Shown: in pieces, positions 17,430 to 27,669 of the stretch
How positions within the stretch are numbered: position 1 is the first letter of the stretch
How the letters are laid out: each line of letters starts with the position of its first letter
NCBI RefSeq assembly: GCF_900637055.1
Contig: NZ_LR134338.1
Location: forward strand, 3,668,001-3,732,000
Direction: 5' to 3'
Source of the DNA: Brevibacillus brevis
Lineage (GTDB): Bacteria; Bacillota; Bacilli; Brevibacillales; Brevibacillaceae
DNA: 64,000 bases
Notes under the pieces: model-generated
Database searches by the model: none
What the model saw: the letters and a program-made list of their open reading frames with translations, nothing else
What the model was told of the DNA's origin: nothing
Position numbers and translations under genes: made by a program

Positions 17430-19502
17430 TTAAATGACGAAGCGGCTCACATTTTGCGTTAGCTCATCCGCCATTTTTTTCAATTGCTCCACGTTTTCAT
17501 TAATGCGTGCAATCGAATTCAATTGTTCATCCACTGTCTCTACCACACCTGAGATGGATTCACTAATTTCATCCGACATAGTGGCAAGTCGCTGCATGGA
17601 GTTCGTCACAACCTGATTACCCGCCGCCATCTCTTCCGAGGTCGCCGTCATCGATTCGCTTTGCTCTGCAGCCGATTGAATCTCTGCCACGATATTTTGG
17701 AAAGCAGAACCTACAGACTCTACAGATTGCAAGCCTCCACTCACCATTGTAACGATCTCGTCCATATGCTTGCTCATATCCATTGCCTCATCATTGATCG
17801 AATGGGCAATGGCAGCGATACGCTCAGAGAAGGAGCTGCTTTCCTCTGCGAGCTTGCGAACCTCACTGGCTACAACCGAGAAGCCTCGTCCAGCATCTCC
17901 AGCACGGGCTGCCTCAATGGCTGCATTCAACGCCAACAAATTCGTTTGCGATGCAATACTCGTAATCATTTCGACGATACTTGTAATTTCACGAGCCCGC
18001 TCACGAAGACTGTGCATTTGCCCAGCAGTACGTTCTACCTCATTAGTCGCGCGTCTTACCGTATTGATTACGTTCTCCACTAACTCCATTCCGCCTTGCG
18101 CTCTCTCAAACGTACGAGTTGTGGCTACCGATGTAGATTCGGCAGCTACAGCCACCTGTTCAACGCCTTCCGATATTTCCGAGACGGTATTGGCCGTCGC
18201 CTGCACTTCATTCGTCTGCGTAGAAACGCGTTGGGCGATGGTTGAGATATTATCCGTAATGACGTTAATGGCTCCTTTGTTCTCTTGCGCAAACAGCGTC
18301 AGCTCATCTGTCGCTACGTTCAGCTGTGTAGCTTGTCCCTGTACAAGGGCAATCAGCTTGCGGAGTTCAGCAGCCATCTCATTCATTTTGCGGCCAACCA
18401 TAGCCAGCTCGTCATTGCCGTTTACCTTTACGTTGATATTAAAATGTCCGGCGCCGATTTGATCCATATCCCGGGCTATCGCGAACAGGGACAGTCGAAT
18501 CCGCTTCGCAAACCACCAGATCGCCCAAACCGAGAGTCCGATGATCGGCAAGCTGAAGAGCACGAAATACAGCCACATTCCGTCCACTTCACCATACACC
18601 TCGTCGGTTCCCGTGGACAAAACCACATTCCATTTCAACATCGGGATCGGTGCGAACGCTGCAAACGAATCAATTCCATGATCCGAGTACAGTAAGCTGT
18701 TACTTGTCTCATGCTGCATCAGGGATAGCATCTCTTCATAATCTTTGTCACCTGCCAGCACGAGCTTGTTGTTGTTATTCGGATTTTGATGGGCCACAAC
18801 CAAACCATCTTGTCGAACAACAAATGCGTAGCCATTCTCCATGAAAGAGATCTCAGGAATCTTTTGAATCATTTGGTCAATCGTAAAGCCAACAACGAAC
18901 AATCGGCTCGTATCATCGGCTTTTTCGCCTACGGGTGTCGCAATATAAAGAAAACTCTTGTTGCTGCCTTCAACGATTTCTTCATCAGAAATGACCAAGG
19001 ATTTCGTGGTTAGTGCTCTTTGGAAGTATTGCTTTTGCTTGAAGTCAATCTCATTTGTCCCGGTCAAGGAATACAGCGATTTCCCGGTAGCCGTGTCAAT
19101 CAAATAGATTCTGGATACTTCTTTATGCGCCTGGCGCAATAGAGTAAACTGCTCCATGATAAGCGGCTGCAGCTCTGTCATCATCACACGCTTGGTTGCC
19201 GCCGATTTGGTGGAGTTTACAATCGCTTTTATGTCATCTTCCATGCTATTCGCATGCTGGTCAGCCAGCATTTTCGCCTGGTTAGAGGTAATGCTAAACA
19301 GCGTTGATTTCGAGAAGGAAAGGGCTATGTATTGCAAAGAACCGATAATAATAAGTACAAGAATTAGACCAAACACAATCATTTTTGTAGCAAGAGATCC
19401 TTTTAGCTTTTCCGTTGCTACTTGGCTAGTCAGGTTTACTTTTTTTATCAGATTCGAAATTCCCTCCTTCTTTTTCCATCGTGGCGACAAAAATTTACTC
19501 AT
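17430..19502 (-). CDS. Methyl-accepting chemotaxis protein
   Basis: A 690-residue transmembrane receptor. It has an unusually long cytosolic N-terminal tail (about 45 residues, basic), a first membrane helix (about 46-66), an extracellular double-Cache-type sensor region (about 70-315) with a YLIDTATGK-like segment, a second helix, a HAMP domain, and a long signalling domain. The hairpin tip is [36 protein letters not shown], the fully conserved CheA/CheW contact region. The ATG was chosen from GGGGGCAAGCAGC upstream. Its ligand is unknown; the Cache type often binds amino acids or carboxylates. It lies after the opp operon with a terminator between, so a link to peptide sensing is only a guess. 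Confidence 0.95.
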   Translation of the reverse strand: MSKFLSPRWKKKEGISNLIKKVNLTSQVATEKLKGSLATKMIVFGLILVLIIIGSLQYIALSFSKSTLFSITSNQAKMLADQHANSMEDDIKAIVNSTKSAATKRVMMTELQPLIMEQFTLLRQAHKEVSRIYLIDTATGKSLYSLTGTNEIDFKQKQYFQRALTTKSLVISDEEIVEGSNKSFLYIATPVGEKADDTSRLFVVGFTIDQMIQKIPEISFMENGYAFVVRQDGLVVAHQNPNNNNKLVLAGDKDYEEMLSLMQHETSNSLLYSDHGIDSFAAFAPIPMLKWNVVLSTGTDEVYGEVDGMWLYFVLFSLPIIGLSVWAIWWFAKRIRLSLFAIARDMDQIGAGHFNINVKVNGNDELAMVGRKMNEMAAELRKLIALVQGQATQLNVATDELTLFAQENKGAINVITDNISTIAQRVSTQTNEVQATANTVSEISEGVEQVAVAAESTSVATTRTFERAQGGMELVENVINTVRRATNEVERTAGQMHSLRERAREITSIVEMITSIASQTNLLALNAAIEAARAGDAGRGFSVVASEVRKLAEESSSFSERIAAIAHSINDEAMDMSKHMDEIVTMVSGGLQSVESVGSAFQNIVAEIQSAAEQSESMTATSEEMAAGNQVVTNSMQRLATMSDEISESISGVVETVDEQLNSIARINENVEQLKKMADELTQNVSRFVI

Positions 19503-19627
19503 GCTGCTTGCCCCCTTTATCACTGCTACAATTTTCCAGTGCAAGAACTCCGAAAAAATACCCCTGAAAAATGTGCCTCTGGGTACATATACCCATTTTT
19601 TTCAGAGGTAAAACCTCCCTTATGACG

Positions 19628-19674
19628 GGAAACGAGTTCCGGGCTGCACGAGTAGCCTCGGAACTCGTTATTTG
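19628..19674 (-). terminator. Terminator after oppF
   Basis: Nearly perfect long stem with arms AACGAGTTCCG and CGGAACTCGTT plus inner GGCT/AGCC pairing, 10 bp past the oppF stop. The T run is weak on the minus strand. Confidence 0.7.
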
Positions 19675-19682
19675 TAGTTGAT

Positions 19683-20642
19683 TTAGTTATACAAATGACA
19701 AGCTGCGAAATGTCCTGGCTCTACTTCTTTCCATACAGGTACGGATGCAGCGCACTCCGGCATTGCTTTCGGGCAACGGGTACGGAAATGGCAACCGCTT
19801 GGTGGGTTCATTGGGCTAGGTACATCGCCTTGCAATACAATGCGCTCACGATTACGCTCAACTTCTGGGTCTGGAATCGGAATCGCAGACAACAGCGCTT
19901 GCGTATACGGATGGAGCGGCTTTTCATACAAAGCATCACTTTCTGCCAGCTCAACCATTTTACCCAGGTACATAACCGCTACACGGTCGGAAATGTATTT
20001 TACCATGGACAAGTCATGGGCAATGAACATGTAGGTCAAGCCCATTTTTTCTTGCAGCTGTTCGAGCAAGTTTACAACCTGTGCTTGTACGGATACGTCC
20101 AAAGCAGAGATCGGCTCGTCACACACGATGAATTTTGGCTCTACAGCCAATGCACGGGCAATTCCGATACGTTGGCGCTGACCGCCTGAAAACTCGTGTG
20201 GGAAACGGTTCATATGCTCAGGATTCAAGCTCACCAAGGAAAGAAGCTCCTGGATGCGCTCTTTGCGCTTTTGACCAGTAGCCAGGCCATGAATATCCAG
20301 CGCCTCGCCAATAATATCCCCGACTGTCATACGCGGATTCAAGGATGCGTAAGGGTCTTGGAAAATCATTTGCATGTTGCGGCGCATCGCCTTCATTTCC
20401 TGTTGGTTCAAATTCATAATGCTCTTTCCTTCAAACAGGACGTCCCCTTCAGTCGCATCATACAGTCTCAAGATGGTACGACCGGCAGTGGACTTTCCAC
20501 AGCCTGACTCTCCTACTACGCCCAATGTTTCTCCGCGTTTGATCTCAAACGAGATATCATTCACAGCTTTCAGAGTATTATCGCCAATCGAAAAGAACTT
20601 TTTCAGATTACGTACTTCAATCAAATTTTCACGTTTATCCAC
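19683..20642 (-). CDS. oppF: Oligopeptide ABC transporter ATP-binding protein
   Basis: A 319-residue ABC ATPase, one of the two that power oligopeptide import. Walker A is GESGCGKST, the signature is [15 protein letters not shown] and Walker B is [12 protein letters not shown]. The C-terminal oligopeptide/dipeptide extension contains a [14 protein letters not shown] cluster that in this family binds an iron-sulfur cluster. The start is GTG (before Asp-Lys-Arg), preceded by AGAAGGAGGG; the ATG further upstream lies inside oppD. It is the last gene of the opp operon. Confidence 0.94.
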   Translation of the reverse strand: MDKRENLIEVRNLKKFFSIGDNTLKAVNDISFEIKRGETLGVVGESGCGKSTAGRTILRLYDATEGDVLFEGKSIMNLNQQEMKAMRRNMQMIFQDPYASLNPRMTVGDIIGEALDIHGLATGQKRKERIQELLSLVSLNPEHMNRFPHEFSGGQRQRIGIARALAVEPKFIVCDEPISALDVSVQAQVVNLLEQLQEKMGLTYMFIAHDLSMVKYISDRVAVMYLGKMVELAESDALYEKPLHPYTQALLSAIPIPDPEVERNRERIVLQGDVPSPMNPPSGCHFRTRCPKAMPECAASVPVWKEVEPGHFAACHLYN

Positions 20643-20656
20643 TGATATCCCTCCTT

Positions 20657-21646
20657 CTACGCACGGTTCTGAGCAAGCGGATGCTGAAGCCAACAAGCTG
20701 CTCGCTGAGTCGTGCTGATGTCGTTCAGCTCAGGATCGATCTCTTGGCACACACGCATCGCAGATTCGCAACGCGCAGTGAATCCACAGCCAACTGGCGG
20801 ACGAAGAAGGTCTGGCGGTGTACCAAAAATCGGTGTCAGTGGCTCGTCACGGTTCAAGTCAAGACGTGGTACCGAGCGAAGCAAGCCTTTGGTGTAAGGG
20901 TGTTGCGGATTGTAGAAAATATCGTCAACCGTTCCTGTCTCGATCACTTTTCCTGCGTACATAACGATTACGCGGTCACACATCTCAGCAACAACACCAA
21001 GGTCATGCGTGATCAAGATAATGGAAGTGCCTGTTTTCTTTTGCAACTCTTTCATCAGGTCCAAAATTTGCGCCTGAATCGTTACGTCCAAAGCTGTCGT
21101 CGGTTCATCCGCGATCAACAGCTTCGGCGAACAGGCGAGAGAGATGGCGATCATTGCACGTTGACGCATACCGCCAGAGAACTCGTGTGGATATTGCTCC
21201 ACACGTTTCTCAGGTTGCGGAATACCAACCATGGTCAACAGCTCAATAGCACGATCACGCGCTGCGGCTTTCGACATGTTTTGGTGTTTGATCAAGCCCT
21301 CGGTAATTTGGCTACCGATGGTCATTGTTGGGTTCAAGGAAGTCATTGGATCTTGGAAGATCATCCCGATATCTTTACCGCGGATTGATTCCATCTCTTT
21401 TTTCGACTTCTTGACGATATCCTCGCCATTGAAGAGGATTTGCCCTTTCTTGATTTCACCCGGAGGCATAGGAATCAGCTTCATGAGGGTTTGAGCGGTT
21501 ACGGATTTACCGCAACCGGACTCCCCTACAATCGCTACAGCCTCTCCGCGGTTGACGTGAAAATTCACACCGCGGACTGCTTTTACTTCACCTGCATACG
21601 TATGGAAGGATACATGCAGGTCTTTTACATCAAGAATGCGTTCCAT
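20657..21646 (-). CDS. oppD: Oligopeptide ABC transporter ATP-binding protein
   Basis: A 329-residue ABC ATPase that pairs with OppF. Walker A (GESGCGKSV), signature ([17 protein letters not shown]) and Walker B ([12 protein letters not shown]) are complete. A C-terminal cysteine cluster of the peptide-transporter ATPases is present ([14 protein letters not shown]). The spacing to oppC is 14 bp and to oppF 14 bp, which supports one transcript. OppD versus DppD cannot be fully told apart from sequence alone. Confidence 0.93.
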   Translation of the reverse strand: MERILDVKDLHVSFHTYAGEVKAVRGVNFHVNRGEAVAIVGESGCGKSVTAQTLMKLIPMPPGEIKKGQILFNGEDIVKKSKKEMESIRGKDIGMIFQDPMTSLNPTMTIGSQITEGLIKHQNMSKAAARDRAIELLTMVGIPQPEKRVEQYPHEFSGGMRQRAMIAISLACSPKLLIADEPTTALDVTIQAQILDLMKELQKKTGTSIILITHDLGVVAEMCDRVIVMYAGKVIETGTVDDIFYNPQHPYTKGLLRSVPRLDLNRDEPLTPIFGTPPDLLRPPVGCGFTARCESAMRVCQEIDPELNDISTTQRAACWLQHPLAQNRA

Positions 21647-21660
21647 AACGACGATCCCTC

Positions 21661-22578
21661 CTATTTACGCAGGCGTGGGTCTACTGCATCGCGCAGACCG
21701 TCACCGAACAAGTTAAATGCCAAGATGGTCACGGAAATAAAGATTGCCGGGAATGTCAAACGCCATGGATAGTACTTCATGGCCGGCAATCCCTCGTTAG
21801 ACATCGTTCCCCACGATGCAATCGGTGCCGAAACCCCTAACCCGATAAAGGTCAAGAAAGATTCTGCGAAAATCGCGGAAGGTACAGTCAAGCTCAACGT
21901 TACGATGATTGGACCCAAAGCATTAGGAATCAAGTGTTTGAAGATCAGACGGTTGGCGTCAGCACCAAGGGAGCGCGCTGCCAGTACAAACTCTTGGTTT
22001 TTCAATTGAAGAATCTGACCACGCACAATCCGGGCCATACCGATCCATCCCGTTATCGTCAAGGCAAGAATAATCGTTCCAACACCAGGCTCTAAAACAA
22101 CCATCAACAAAATAACAACCAGCAGGTAAGGAATCGCAAACAAGATATCTGCGAAACGCATCATCATTTCATCTACTCTACCGCCATAGAAACCTGCGAT
22201 ACCGCCCCAGATCACACCAATGATCAGGTCAATGAACGCTGCTGCAAGACCTACTTGCAGAGAGATACGTGCACCGTACCAAATACGCTCAAATACGTCA
22301 CGACCTAGATCATCTGTGCCAAACCAGTGTTCAGCAGACGGCTTTTTGTTCTTGCCAGCCAGATCCGTCGTAAAATAATCTTGTGGAGTTAGCCATGGGA
22401 CCACAATGGCACATACAATCAAGGCAGCAATGAAAATCATCGAAATCATTGCGATTTTATTCATTTTCAAACGACGCCAAACGTCAGACCAAAAAGAGAG
22501 ACTTGGGCGCTTAATTGCTTCAGCTTGACGTAGGTCAACGGAAATTGGCTCGAAATGTTCTTTAGTCAAGTTTTGCAC
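21661..22578 (-). CDS. oppC: Oligopeptide ABC transporter permease
   Basis: A 305-residue permease with an N-terminal OppC leader domain (about residues 15-65, one membrane helix) and a BPD_transp_1 core of five helices. The EAA motif that docks the ATPases is visible as VLAARSLGADANRLIFKHLIPNAL. It forms the channel with OppB. It lies 6 bp after oppB. Confidence 0.95.
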   Translation of the reverse strand: MQNLTKEHFEPISVDLRQAEAIKRPSLSFWSDVWRRLKMNKIAMISMIFIAALIVCAIVVPWLTPQDYFTTDLAGKNKKPSAEHWFGTDDLGRDVFERIWYGARISLQVGLAAAFIDLIIGVIWGGIAGFYGGRVDEMMMRFADILFAIPYLLVVILLMVVLEPGVGTIILALTITGWIGMARIVRGQILQLKNQEFVLAARSLGADANRLIFKHLIPNALGPIIVTLSLTVPSAIFAESFLTFIGLGVSAPIASWGTMSNEGLPAMKYYPWRLTFPAIFISVTILAFNLFGDGLRDAVDPRLRK

Positions 22579-22584
22579 GTGTCA

Positions 22585-23517
22585 TTACTCCTTTCCTGCG
22601 TCCGAAAGTTTGATCCGTGGGTCTACCAAGGTGTATGCGATGTCAACAATCAGAATCATCACAACCAGGATAATGGAGTAGAACACGGTCGTACCCATGA
22701 TTACCGTATAGTCGCGGTTTGTAATGGACAAAACGAATTCGCGACCAAGACCAGGAACACCGAAAATACGTTCAATAACGAATGCACCTGTCAAAATACC
22801 GGCAATCAGTGGACCCAGGTAGGTAACAACTGGCAAGAGCGCATTACGGATAGCGTGTTTTACAGTAATGGTAAAAGTGTGCAACCCTTTTGCTTTTGCT
22901 GTTTTGATGTAATCTTGACCCATAACTTCAATCATATTGGAACGCGTCAAACGCGCGATAAATGCCATCGGTGATGCGGCGAGTGCCAATGATGGAAGGA
23001 TGGTGTATTCGAATCCTTCCCATTTCGCGATTGGAAACCAGCCCAAATTAATAGCGAAAATGTATTGGTAAAAGGACGCCAAAATAAAGCTTGGTACCGA
23101 TAATCCCAAAACGGCGATGACCATTGCAGAATAGTCTTGCCATTTATTATGGTTTAGTGCTGCGATAACCCCTAACGTAATTCCACCAAAGATAGCGAGC
23201 AATAAAGCTTGTGCTCCCAAGTGAGCAGAAACTGGGAAACCACGATTAATCATGTCGTTAACAGTTGAAGATTTCTCCGTGAACGATGGACCGAGTTCCC
23301 ACGTTACTACACCTTTCAAATATTCAAAGTATTGTTCGTGCAACGGCAGGTTCAGCTTGTACTTTGCCTCTAGTGCTGCCTTAATTTCCGGCGGGACCTG
23401 CTTCTCGGATGTAAATGGACCACCTGGTACTGCTTTCATGATGAAGAAGGTGGCCGTTACAATTAAGAAGAGCGAGATGAGCATAAAAATGATGCGCTTA
23501 CCGAGATAACGGATCAA
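22585..23517 (-). CDS. oppB: Oligopeptide ABC transporter permease
   Basis: A 310-residue permease with the N-terminal OppB domain (first helix at 9-29) and the BPD_transp_1 core. The EAA loop reads [25 protein letters not shown]. It pairs with OppC. A 249 bp gap with a strong hairpin (23705-23738) separates it from oppA, the usual way to make more binding protein than permease. Confidence 0.95.
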   Translation of the reverse strand: MIRYLGKRIIFMLISLFLIVTATFFIMKAVPGGPFTSEKQVPPEIKAALEAKYKLNLPLHEQYFEYLKGVVTWELGPSFTEKSSTVNDMINRGFPVSAHLGAQALLLAIFGGITLGVIAALNHNKWQDYSAMVIAVLGLSVPSFILASFYQYIFAINLGWFPIAKWEGFEYTILPSLALAASPMAFIARLTRSNMIEVMGQDYIKTAKAKGLHTFTITVKHAIRNALLPVVTYLGPLIAGILTGAFVIERIFGVPGLGREFVLSITNRDYTVIMGTTVFYSIILVVMILIVDIAYTLVDPRIKLSDAGKE

Positions 23518-23704
23518 CTAACTTACCCCCTTGGTAGATTTTTGATTGCTTTCACGTCCCATGTTTACACTGCGGAACGCTGCCGACACAGTGTAAAAAT
23601 CGGCTGTGTAAATAACCCTTAGATCTCTTGCAATAAAGCTTCTCTCTCTATTTTCTCTTTGCTGGAAATGATGCCAGCTGGTATTTATGGGAAGGGCTTG
23701 CATA

Positions 23705-23738
23705 GCAGAGGGTATATGCGCAACCATATACCCTCTGC
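23705..23738 (-). repeat. Stem-loop between oppA and oppB
   Basis: Perfect 14-bp arms GCAGAGGGTATATG and CATATACCCTCTGC with a 6-base loop. There is no T run, so it is more likely an mRNA-stabilising or processing hairpin that protects the oppA transcript than a full terminator. Confidence 0.75.
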
Positions 23739-23766
23739 CGCAAATCCCGTTTCCTTCGTTATGAAA

Positions 23767-25422
23767 TTACTCGATGTATGCGCCTTTCCAATCCACGTCA
23801 CCCAGGCCAGTTTGGTGAACGCCTTTCACTTCTGGCTTCTGTACCCAAGATTGCGTGTAGAAGTAAATTGGCATGATTGGCATTTCATCCATCAGGATTT
23901 GTTCTGCATCTGCCAAAATTTTCTTACGTTTCTCGAGGTCTGATTCCTGAGCGGATTGGTTCAACAACTCTTTATATTTTGCATTTTCCCAACGCGTATC
24001 GTTGTTTCCACCCATTTTATCCTTGTAGAGCTCCAGGAAGTTGATTGGGTCATTGAAGTCACCCAGCCAGCCCATCCGTCCAATCTGGAAGTTACCCTCA
24101 TGCATATCTTCGAGGTATACTTTCCATTCTTTGTTCTCGAGTTTCACATCTACGCCGAGATTTTTCTTCCATTGGTCTTGGATGGCCTCAGCAATCTTCT
24201 TGTGAGCCTCAGATGTATTGTAGGACAAGGTAATCGGTGGCAGCTTGCTCATGCCAATCTCTTTCAGTCCCTCTTCCAAAAGCTTTTTCGCATTTTCTAT
24301 ATCCTTGTCTTTGAAATAGCCATTTGGATTCAGCACCATGGATGGAGGAACAGCGCCTGTTGCCGGGATTTGACCCGTTTGGAGAATGTTGTCGATCAAG
24401 CCTTGGCGATCGATCGAGTAGGCAAATGCTTTTCTCACTTTAATGTTATTAAATGGCGGCTTTTCGGTATTGAACTTGTACCAGTACGTACCAGCGATTG
24501 GATTGGTTTGAATCTTGCCTTGCTCTTTCAATGCTGGAATCGCATCTGTTGGCAAAGCACTCATAGGTGCGCCAGCCCAGTCGATTTCGCCATTTTCGAA
24601 CATGGAGAGCTCTGTATTTTCGTCTTCTACCATGGAGAATTCGATTTTGTCGAGCTTTACATTGTCTTTATCCCAGTAATTTTCGTTCTTCACGAGCACC
24701 ATCTTGCTCTTGTGCTCCCAAGATTCGATTTTGAAAGGTCCGTTACCGACGTGCGAACTTGCTTCGCCTGCCCACTTCGGATTTGCATCAATTACTTTTT
24801 TGTTAACTGGGAAGTAGGTACGGAATGCGAGCAATTCCAGGAAGTATGGAGTCGGATTCTCCAACTTAACTTCCAGCGTCTTATCGTCAAGTGCCTTCAC
24901 ACCTACTTCATCAAGCTTTGCTTCGCCCTTATTTGCTTTTTCGCCATTCTTCACATAGTACAGTTGATATGCGTAGTTGGAAGCTGTTTTGGGATCGAGA
25001 GCACGCTTCCAAGCATACTCAAAGTCATGTGCTGTTACAGGGTCACCATTGCTCCATTTCGCTTCTCTGATTTTAAATGTGTAAGTGAGCTTATCATCAG
25101 AGACAGTGTAGCTCTCAGCGGCAGCTTCATGCGGCTTATCGTCGGTACCAATGCGCGTCAAGCCATCAAAGGTTGCCAAGATAATCGCGCCTGAAGTCGT
25201 GTCCTCTGCGAGCCCTGGATCAGTTGTAGGCGGCTCTGAGTGCAGGTTCATCTTTAAAACTTGTGGCTTCTTCTCAGCAGCTGGTGTTGCAGGCTGTGAA
25301 GGTGCTGGAGTTGCAGTTCCTCCTGCCGGTGGAGCGGCAGCTGGTTGACCTCCACCACACCCTGCCAGGGCGGTTCCTAATACAGCAATCGAGCTCACAA
25401 GTGCAAACACATTCTTTTTCAA
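23767..25422 (-). CDS. oppA: Oligopeptide-binding lipoprotein
   Basis: A 551-residue extracellular solute-binding protein (SBP_bac_5 family) anchored by a lipid. The signal peptide ends at the lipobox LAGC, followed by a low-complexity Gly/Ala/Pro/Thr spacer (residues about 22-50). The start is TTG, before Lys-Lys-Asn-Val, with ACTGGGGG upstream; the longer open frame contains no signal peptide at its N-terminus. The family segment WSNGDPVTAHDFEYAWKRALDP is intact. It captures peptides for OppBCDF and in bacilli can also import signalling peptides, so a role in sporulation or competence signalling is possible. Confidence 0.94.
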   Translation of the reverse strand: MKKNVFALVSSIAVLGTALAGCGGGQPAAAPPAGGTATPAPSQPATPAAEKKPQVLKMNLHSEPPTTDPGLAEDTTSGAIILATFDGLTRIGTDDKPHEAAAESYTVSDDKLTYTFKIREAKWSNGDPVTAHDFEYAWKRALDPKTASNYAYQLYYVKNGEKANKGEAKLDEVGVKALDDKTLEVKLENPTPYFLELLAFRTYFPVNKKVIDANPKWAGEASSHVGNGPFKIESWEHKSKMVLVKNENYWDKDNVKLDKIEFSMVEDENTELSMFENGEIDWAGAPMSALPTDAIPALKEQGKIQTNPIAGTYWYKFNTEKPPFNNIKVRKAFAYSIDRQGLIDNILQTGQIPATGAVPPSMVLNPNGYFKDKDIENAKKLLEEGLKEIGMSKLPPITLSYNTSEAHKKIAEAIQDQWKKNLGVDVKLENKEWKVYLEDMHEGNFQIGRMGWLGDFNDPINFLELYKDKMGGNNDTRWENAKYKELLNQSAQESDLEKRKKILADAEQILMDEMPIMPIYFYTQSWVQKPEVKGVHQTGLGDVDWKGAYIE

Positions 25423-25536
25423 CGCAATAACCCCCAGTACGTTTTTCTTTTTTGTCTTTTTTCTGAAAATAAAGGACGAAAAAAAATGAAAACTACACGA
25501 AGCTGCTTGACTTCGGCTGGAAGGCATCAACCCCTT

Positions 25537-26007
25537 TCATTGCAGGGTCACCTCGTCGTCTTGAACGAAAGAGAAGGTGTCTTTGTACTGCTTCAGTTCC
25601 AGTGAAACGTCTGCAGCTGCAATTCCTTCAATTTGAGAGAGTCGTTCGTTAACAAAGGTGATCAGCTCATCATTACTATGGAAACACGCTTGGATAATCA
25701 AGTCGTGCTTACCGCTATAAGCGCCTACAAAGCGTACTGCAGAAAATTTGCTTAATTTTTCTGCCACTTCTTTCTGCAAACCTAGCTTTGTGGTTAACCC
25801 GATGATAACCTGCACATGTAATCCTAATTTCTCTGGATCGGGTTGAATCACGAATTGGAAAACTCCATCTTGTAAAAGCCGAGTGATGCGCGATCGAATC
25901 GTTCCTTCGCTCACGCCTAGTTGATGGGCGATTTCTGTATAGGGGATACGCCCATCTTCATGGAGGATTTGCAGAATCTGTCTGTCGACATGGTCCAGCT
26001 TTTTCAT
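25537..26007 (-). CDS. Lrp/AsnC family transcriptional regulator
   Basis: A 156-residue regulator with an N-terminal winged helix-turn-helix (residues 5-55: DRQILQILHEDGRIPYTEIA and GVSEGTIRSRI) and a C-terminal RAM/AsnC ligand-binding domain (about 65-145). This family senses amino acids. The gene lies 114 bp upstream of oppA on the same strand, which suggests that it controls peptide uptake and possibly itself; that link is inferred. The 330 bp upstream holds no gene but a possible small RNA on the other strand. Confidence 0.9.
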   Translation of the reverse strand: MKKLDHVDRQILQILHEDGRIPYTEIAHQLGVSEGTIRSRITRLLQDGVFQFVIQPDPEKLGLHVQVIIGLTTKLGLQKEVAEKLSKFSAVRFVGAYSGKHDLIIQACFHSNDELITFVNERLSQIEGIAAADVSLELKQYKDTFSFVQDDEVTLQ

Positions 26008-26337
26008 AAATACGATTTTCTGGGAACCTCCATCATTTTTTTACGAATTTCGCAATAATCTTTTACAAACAGTCTAATACAATAAAAGTAATCTGAAATG
26101 ATAGCGGTGTCAACGAAATTTGACAAGTAGAATTATAAAACTTTATAAAGTCAATCCGAACAGTAAAATATATTTTATATAATAAAAAACGACTTTTATC
26201 TTACTATTGAATATGAAAAACTAGATTTAATCAACAATATTTTTTCGAAAAACTGTATTTTTACTCATAAAACAAGGCGTGCTCATGTGCTGTGCACGCC
26301 TTGTTTTATTTGATTAATCAACTAATATCCGGACATT
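26008..26337. other. A+T-rich intergenic region
   Basis: No coding frame was found in these 330 bp. The region must hold the promoter of the Lrp gene on the minus strand. It also contains an unexplained sigma-A-like promoter on the plus strand (TTGACA at 26120-26125, 17 bp, TTATAA at 26143-26148). A very strong bidirectional terminator at 26267-26309 would end a plus-strand transcript of about 150 nt. Confidence 0.6.
26267..26309. terminator. Bidirectional terminator beyond pdp
   Basis: Perfect 16-bp arms ATAAAACAAGGCGTGC and GCACGCCTTGTTTTAT with an 11-base loop. The outer A/T bases give a T run on both strands. On the minus strand it ends the deoB-punA-pdp transcript. Confidence 0.85.
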
Positions 26338-27645
26338 CTATGCTTCGATAATTTTATAAATCAACGGTTGATCTCCGTCGATTGCCGTCGAAATTTGGAA
26401 GGCGCCTTCCATTTCTTTCAACGCATTTTGCAGAAGATGGTCCTCGTTGGCATGGATGGTGACCAAAACTTCTCCAGCCTTCACCTGATCCCCGCGTTTT
26501 TTGTGCAGAACAAGACCTACTGCCAAGTCAATTGGCATTTCTTTTGTCAATCTGCCAGCACCCAAGACAACAGAGGCATGACCGATCGCTTCCGCATCAA
26601 TCGCGCTTACATAGCCGTCCTGCTCGGCCGTAACGGTATGAATGATCTTTGCTTGGGGCAGACGAGACAAATCATAGACGTCCTGCTTGTTTCCGCCTTG
26701 AGCCTCTACCATTTCCGCCAGTTTATCCACTGCTTTTCCGGAAGCCATCAGATCTTCGAGCTTCTTACGTCCTTCTTCCACATCAGTAACAAGCCCACCC
26801 ATAACAAGCATGCGGGAGCCAATAGCCAATACCAGCTCGGTCAAATCGCGAGGACCTTTACCTGCAAGTGTCTCTACCGCTTCTTTCACTTCCAGTGCAT
26901 TGCCCACAGCAAAGCCAAGCGGCTGGTTCATATCACTGATGACCGCCACCGTTTTACGTCCTACTTGGCTACCGATTGCAACCATCGCATTTGCTAATGT
27001 TTCGGCCTCTTCAATGCTTTTCATGAAAGCGCCCTTCCCTACTTTTACGTCAAGCAGGATGGCATCCGCTCCAGCGGCAATCTTCTTGGACATAATGGAG
27101 CTTGCAATCAACGGGACAGCCTCTACAGTAGCTGTCACGTCACGAAGTGCATACAGCTTCTTGTCTGCAGGTGTCAGGTTACCAGACTGTCCGATTACGG
27201 ACACGCCAATATCACGCACCTGCTGCAAAAATTGCTCGCGTGTACGTTCTACTTCAAAACCTGCGAAGGACTCCAGCTTGTCAATAGTGCCTCCTGAGTA
27301 TCCAAGGCCTCTCCCAGACATTTTTGCCACCGGAATACCTGCTGCTGCTACCAATGGCGCAACAACAAGAGTAGTCTTGTCTCCTACTCCGCCTGTACTG
27401 TGCTTGTCTACCTTAATTCCTTGCAGGGAAGACAGGTCAAGCTGTTCGCCTGACCCTGCCATTGCCAAGGTAAGATCTCCCGTCTCTCTCGCAGTCATGC
27501 CACGGAAAAAGACTGCCATTGCCCATGCGGACATTTGGTAGTCAGGAATACTTCCATCTGTATAGCCTGTCACCAGAAATTGAATCTCTTCTGTTGTCAG
27601 TTCTCCGCCATCACGTTTTTTGGCGATCATATCGACCATACGCAT
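26338..27645 (-). CDS. pdp: Pyrimidine-nucleoside phosphorylase
   Basis: A 435-residue enzyme that splits uridine, thymidine and deoxyuridine with phosphate to base plus (deoxy)ribose-1-phosphate. The thymidine phosphorylase signature is present (SGRGLGYSGGTIDKLES) as is the phosphate-binding KHSTGGVGDKT. The C-terminal PYNP domain is complete. The ATG has GGAGGGATT upstream. It is the last gene of deoB-punA-pdp: its product and that of punA feed DeoB. In B. subtilis pdp is elsewhere, so the grouping here is a neat functional set. Confidence 0.95.
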   Translation of the reverse strand: MRMVDMIAKKRDGGELTTEEIQFLVTGYTDGSIPDYQMSAWAMAVFFRGMTARETGDLTLAMAGSGEQLDLSSLQGIKVDKHSTGGVGDKTTLVVAPLVAAAGIPVAKMSGRGLGYSGGTIDKLESFAGFEVERTREQFLQQVRDIGVSVIGQSGNLTPADKKLYALRDVTATVEAVPLIASSIMSKKIAAGADAILLDVKVGKGAFMKSIEEAETLANAMVAIGSQVGRKTVAVISDMNQPLGFAVGNALEVKEAVETLAGKGPRDLTELVLAIGSRMLVMGGLVTDVEEGRKKLEDLMASGKAVDKLAEMVEAQGGNKQDVYDLSRLPQAKIIHTVTAEQDGYVSAIDAEAIGHASVVLGAGRLTKEMPIDLAVGLVLHKKRGDQVKAGEVLVTIHANEDHLLQNALKEMEGAFQISTAIDGDQPLIYKIIEA

Positions 27646-27669
27646 TGTTAATCCCTCCGAATCCGTTAC

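Noticed and set aside
23956-25194. Plus-strand open frame of 412 codons
   Set aside because: It is exactly antisense to oppA, has a composition typical of a shadow frame (many Cys, Phe, Ile and no domain), and lacks a ribosome site.
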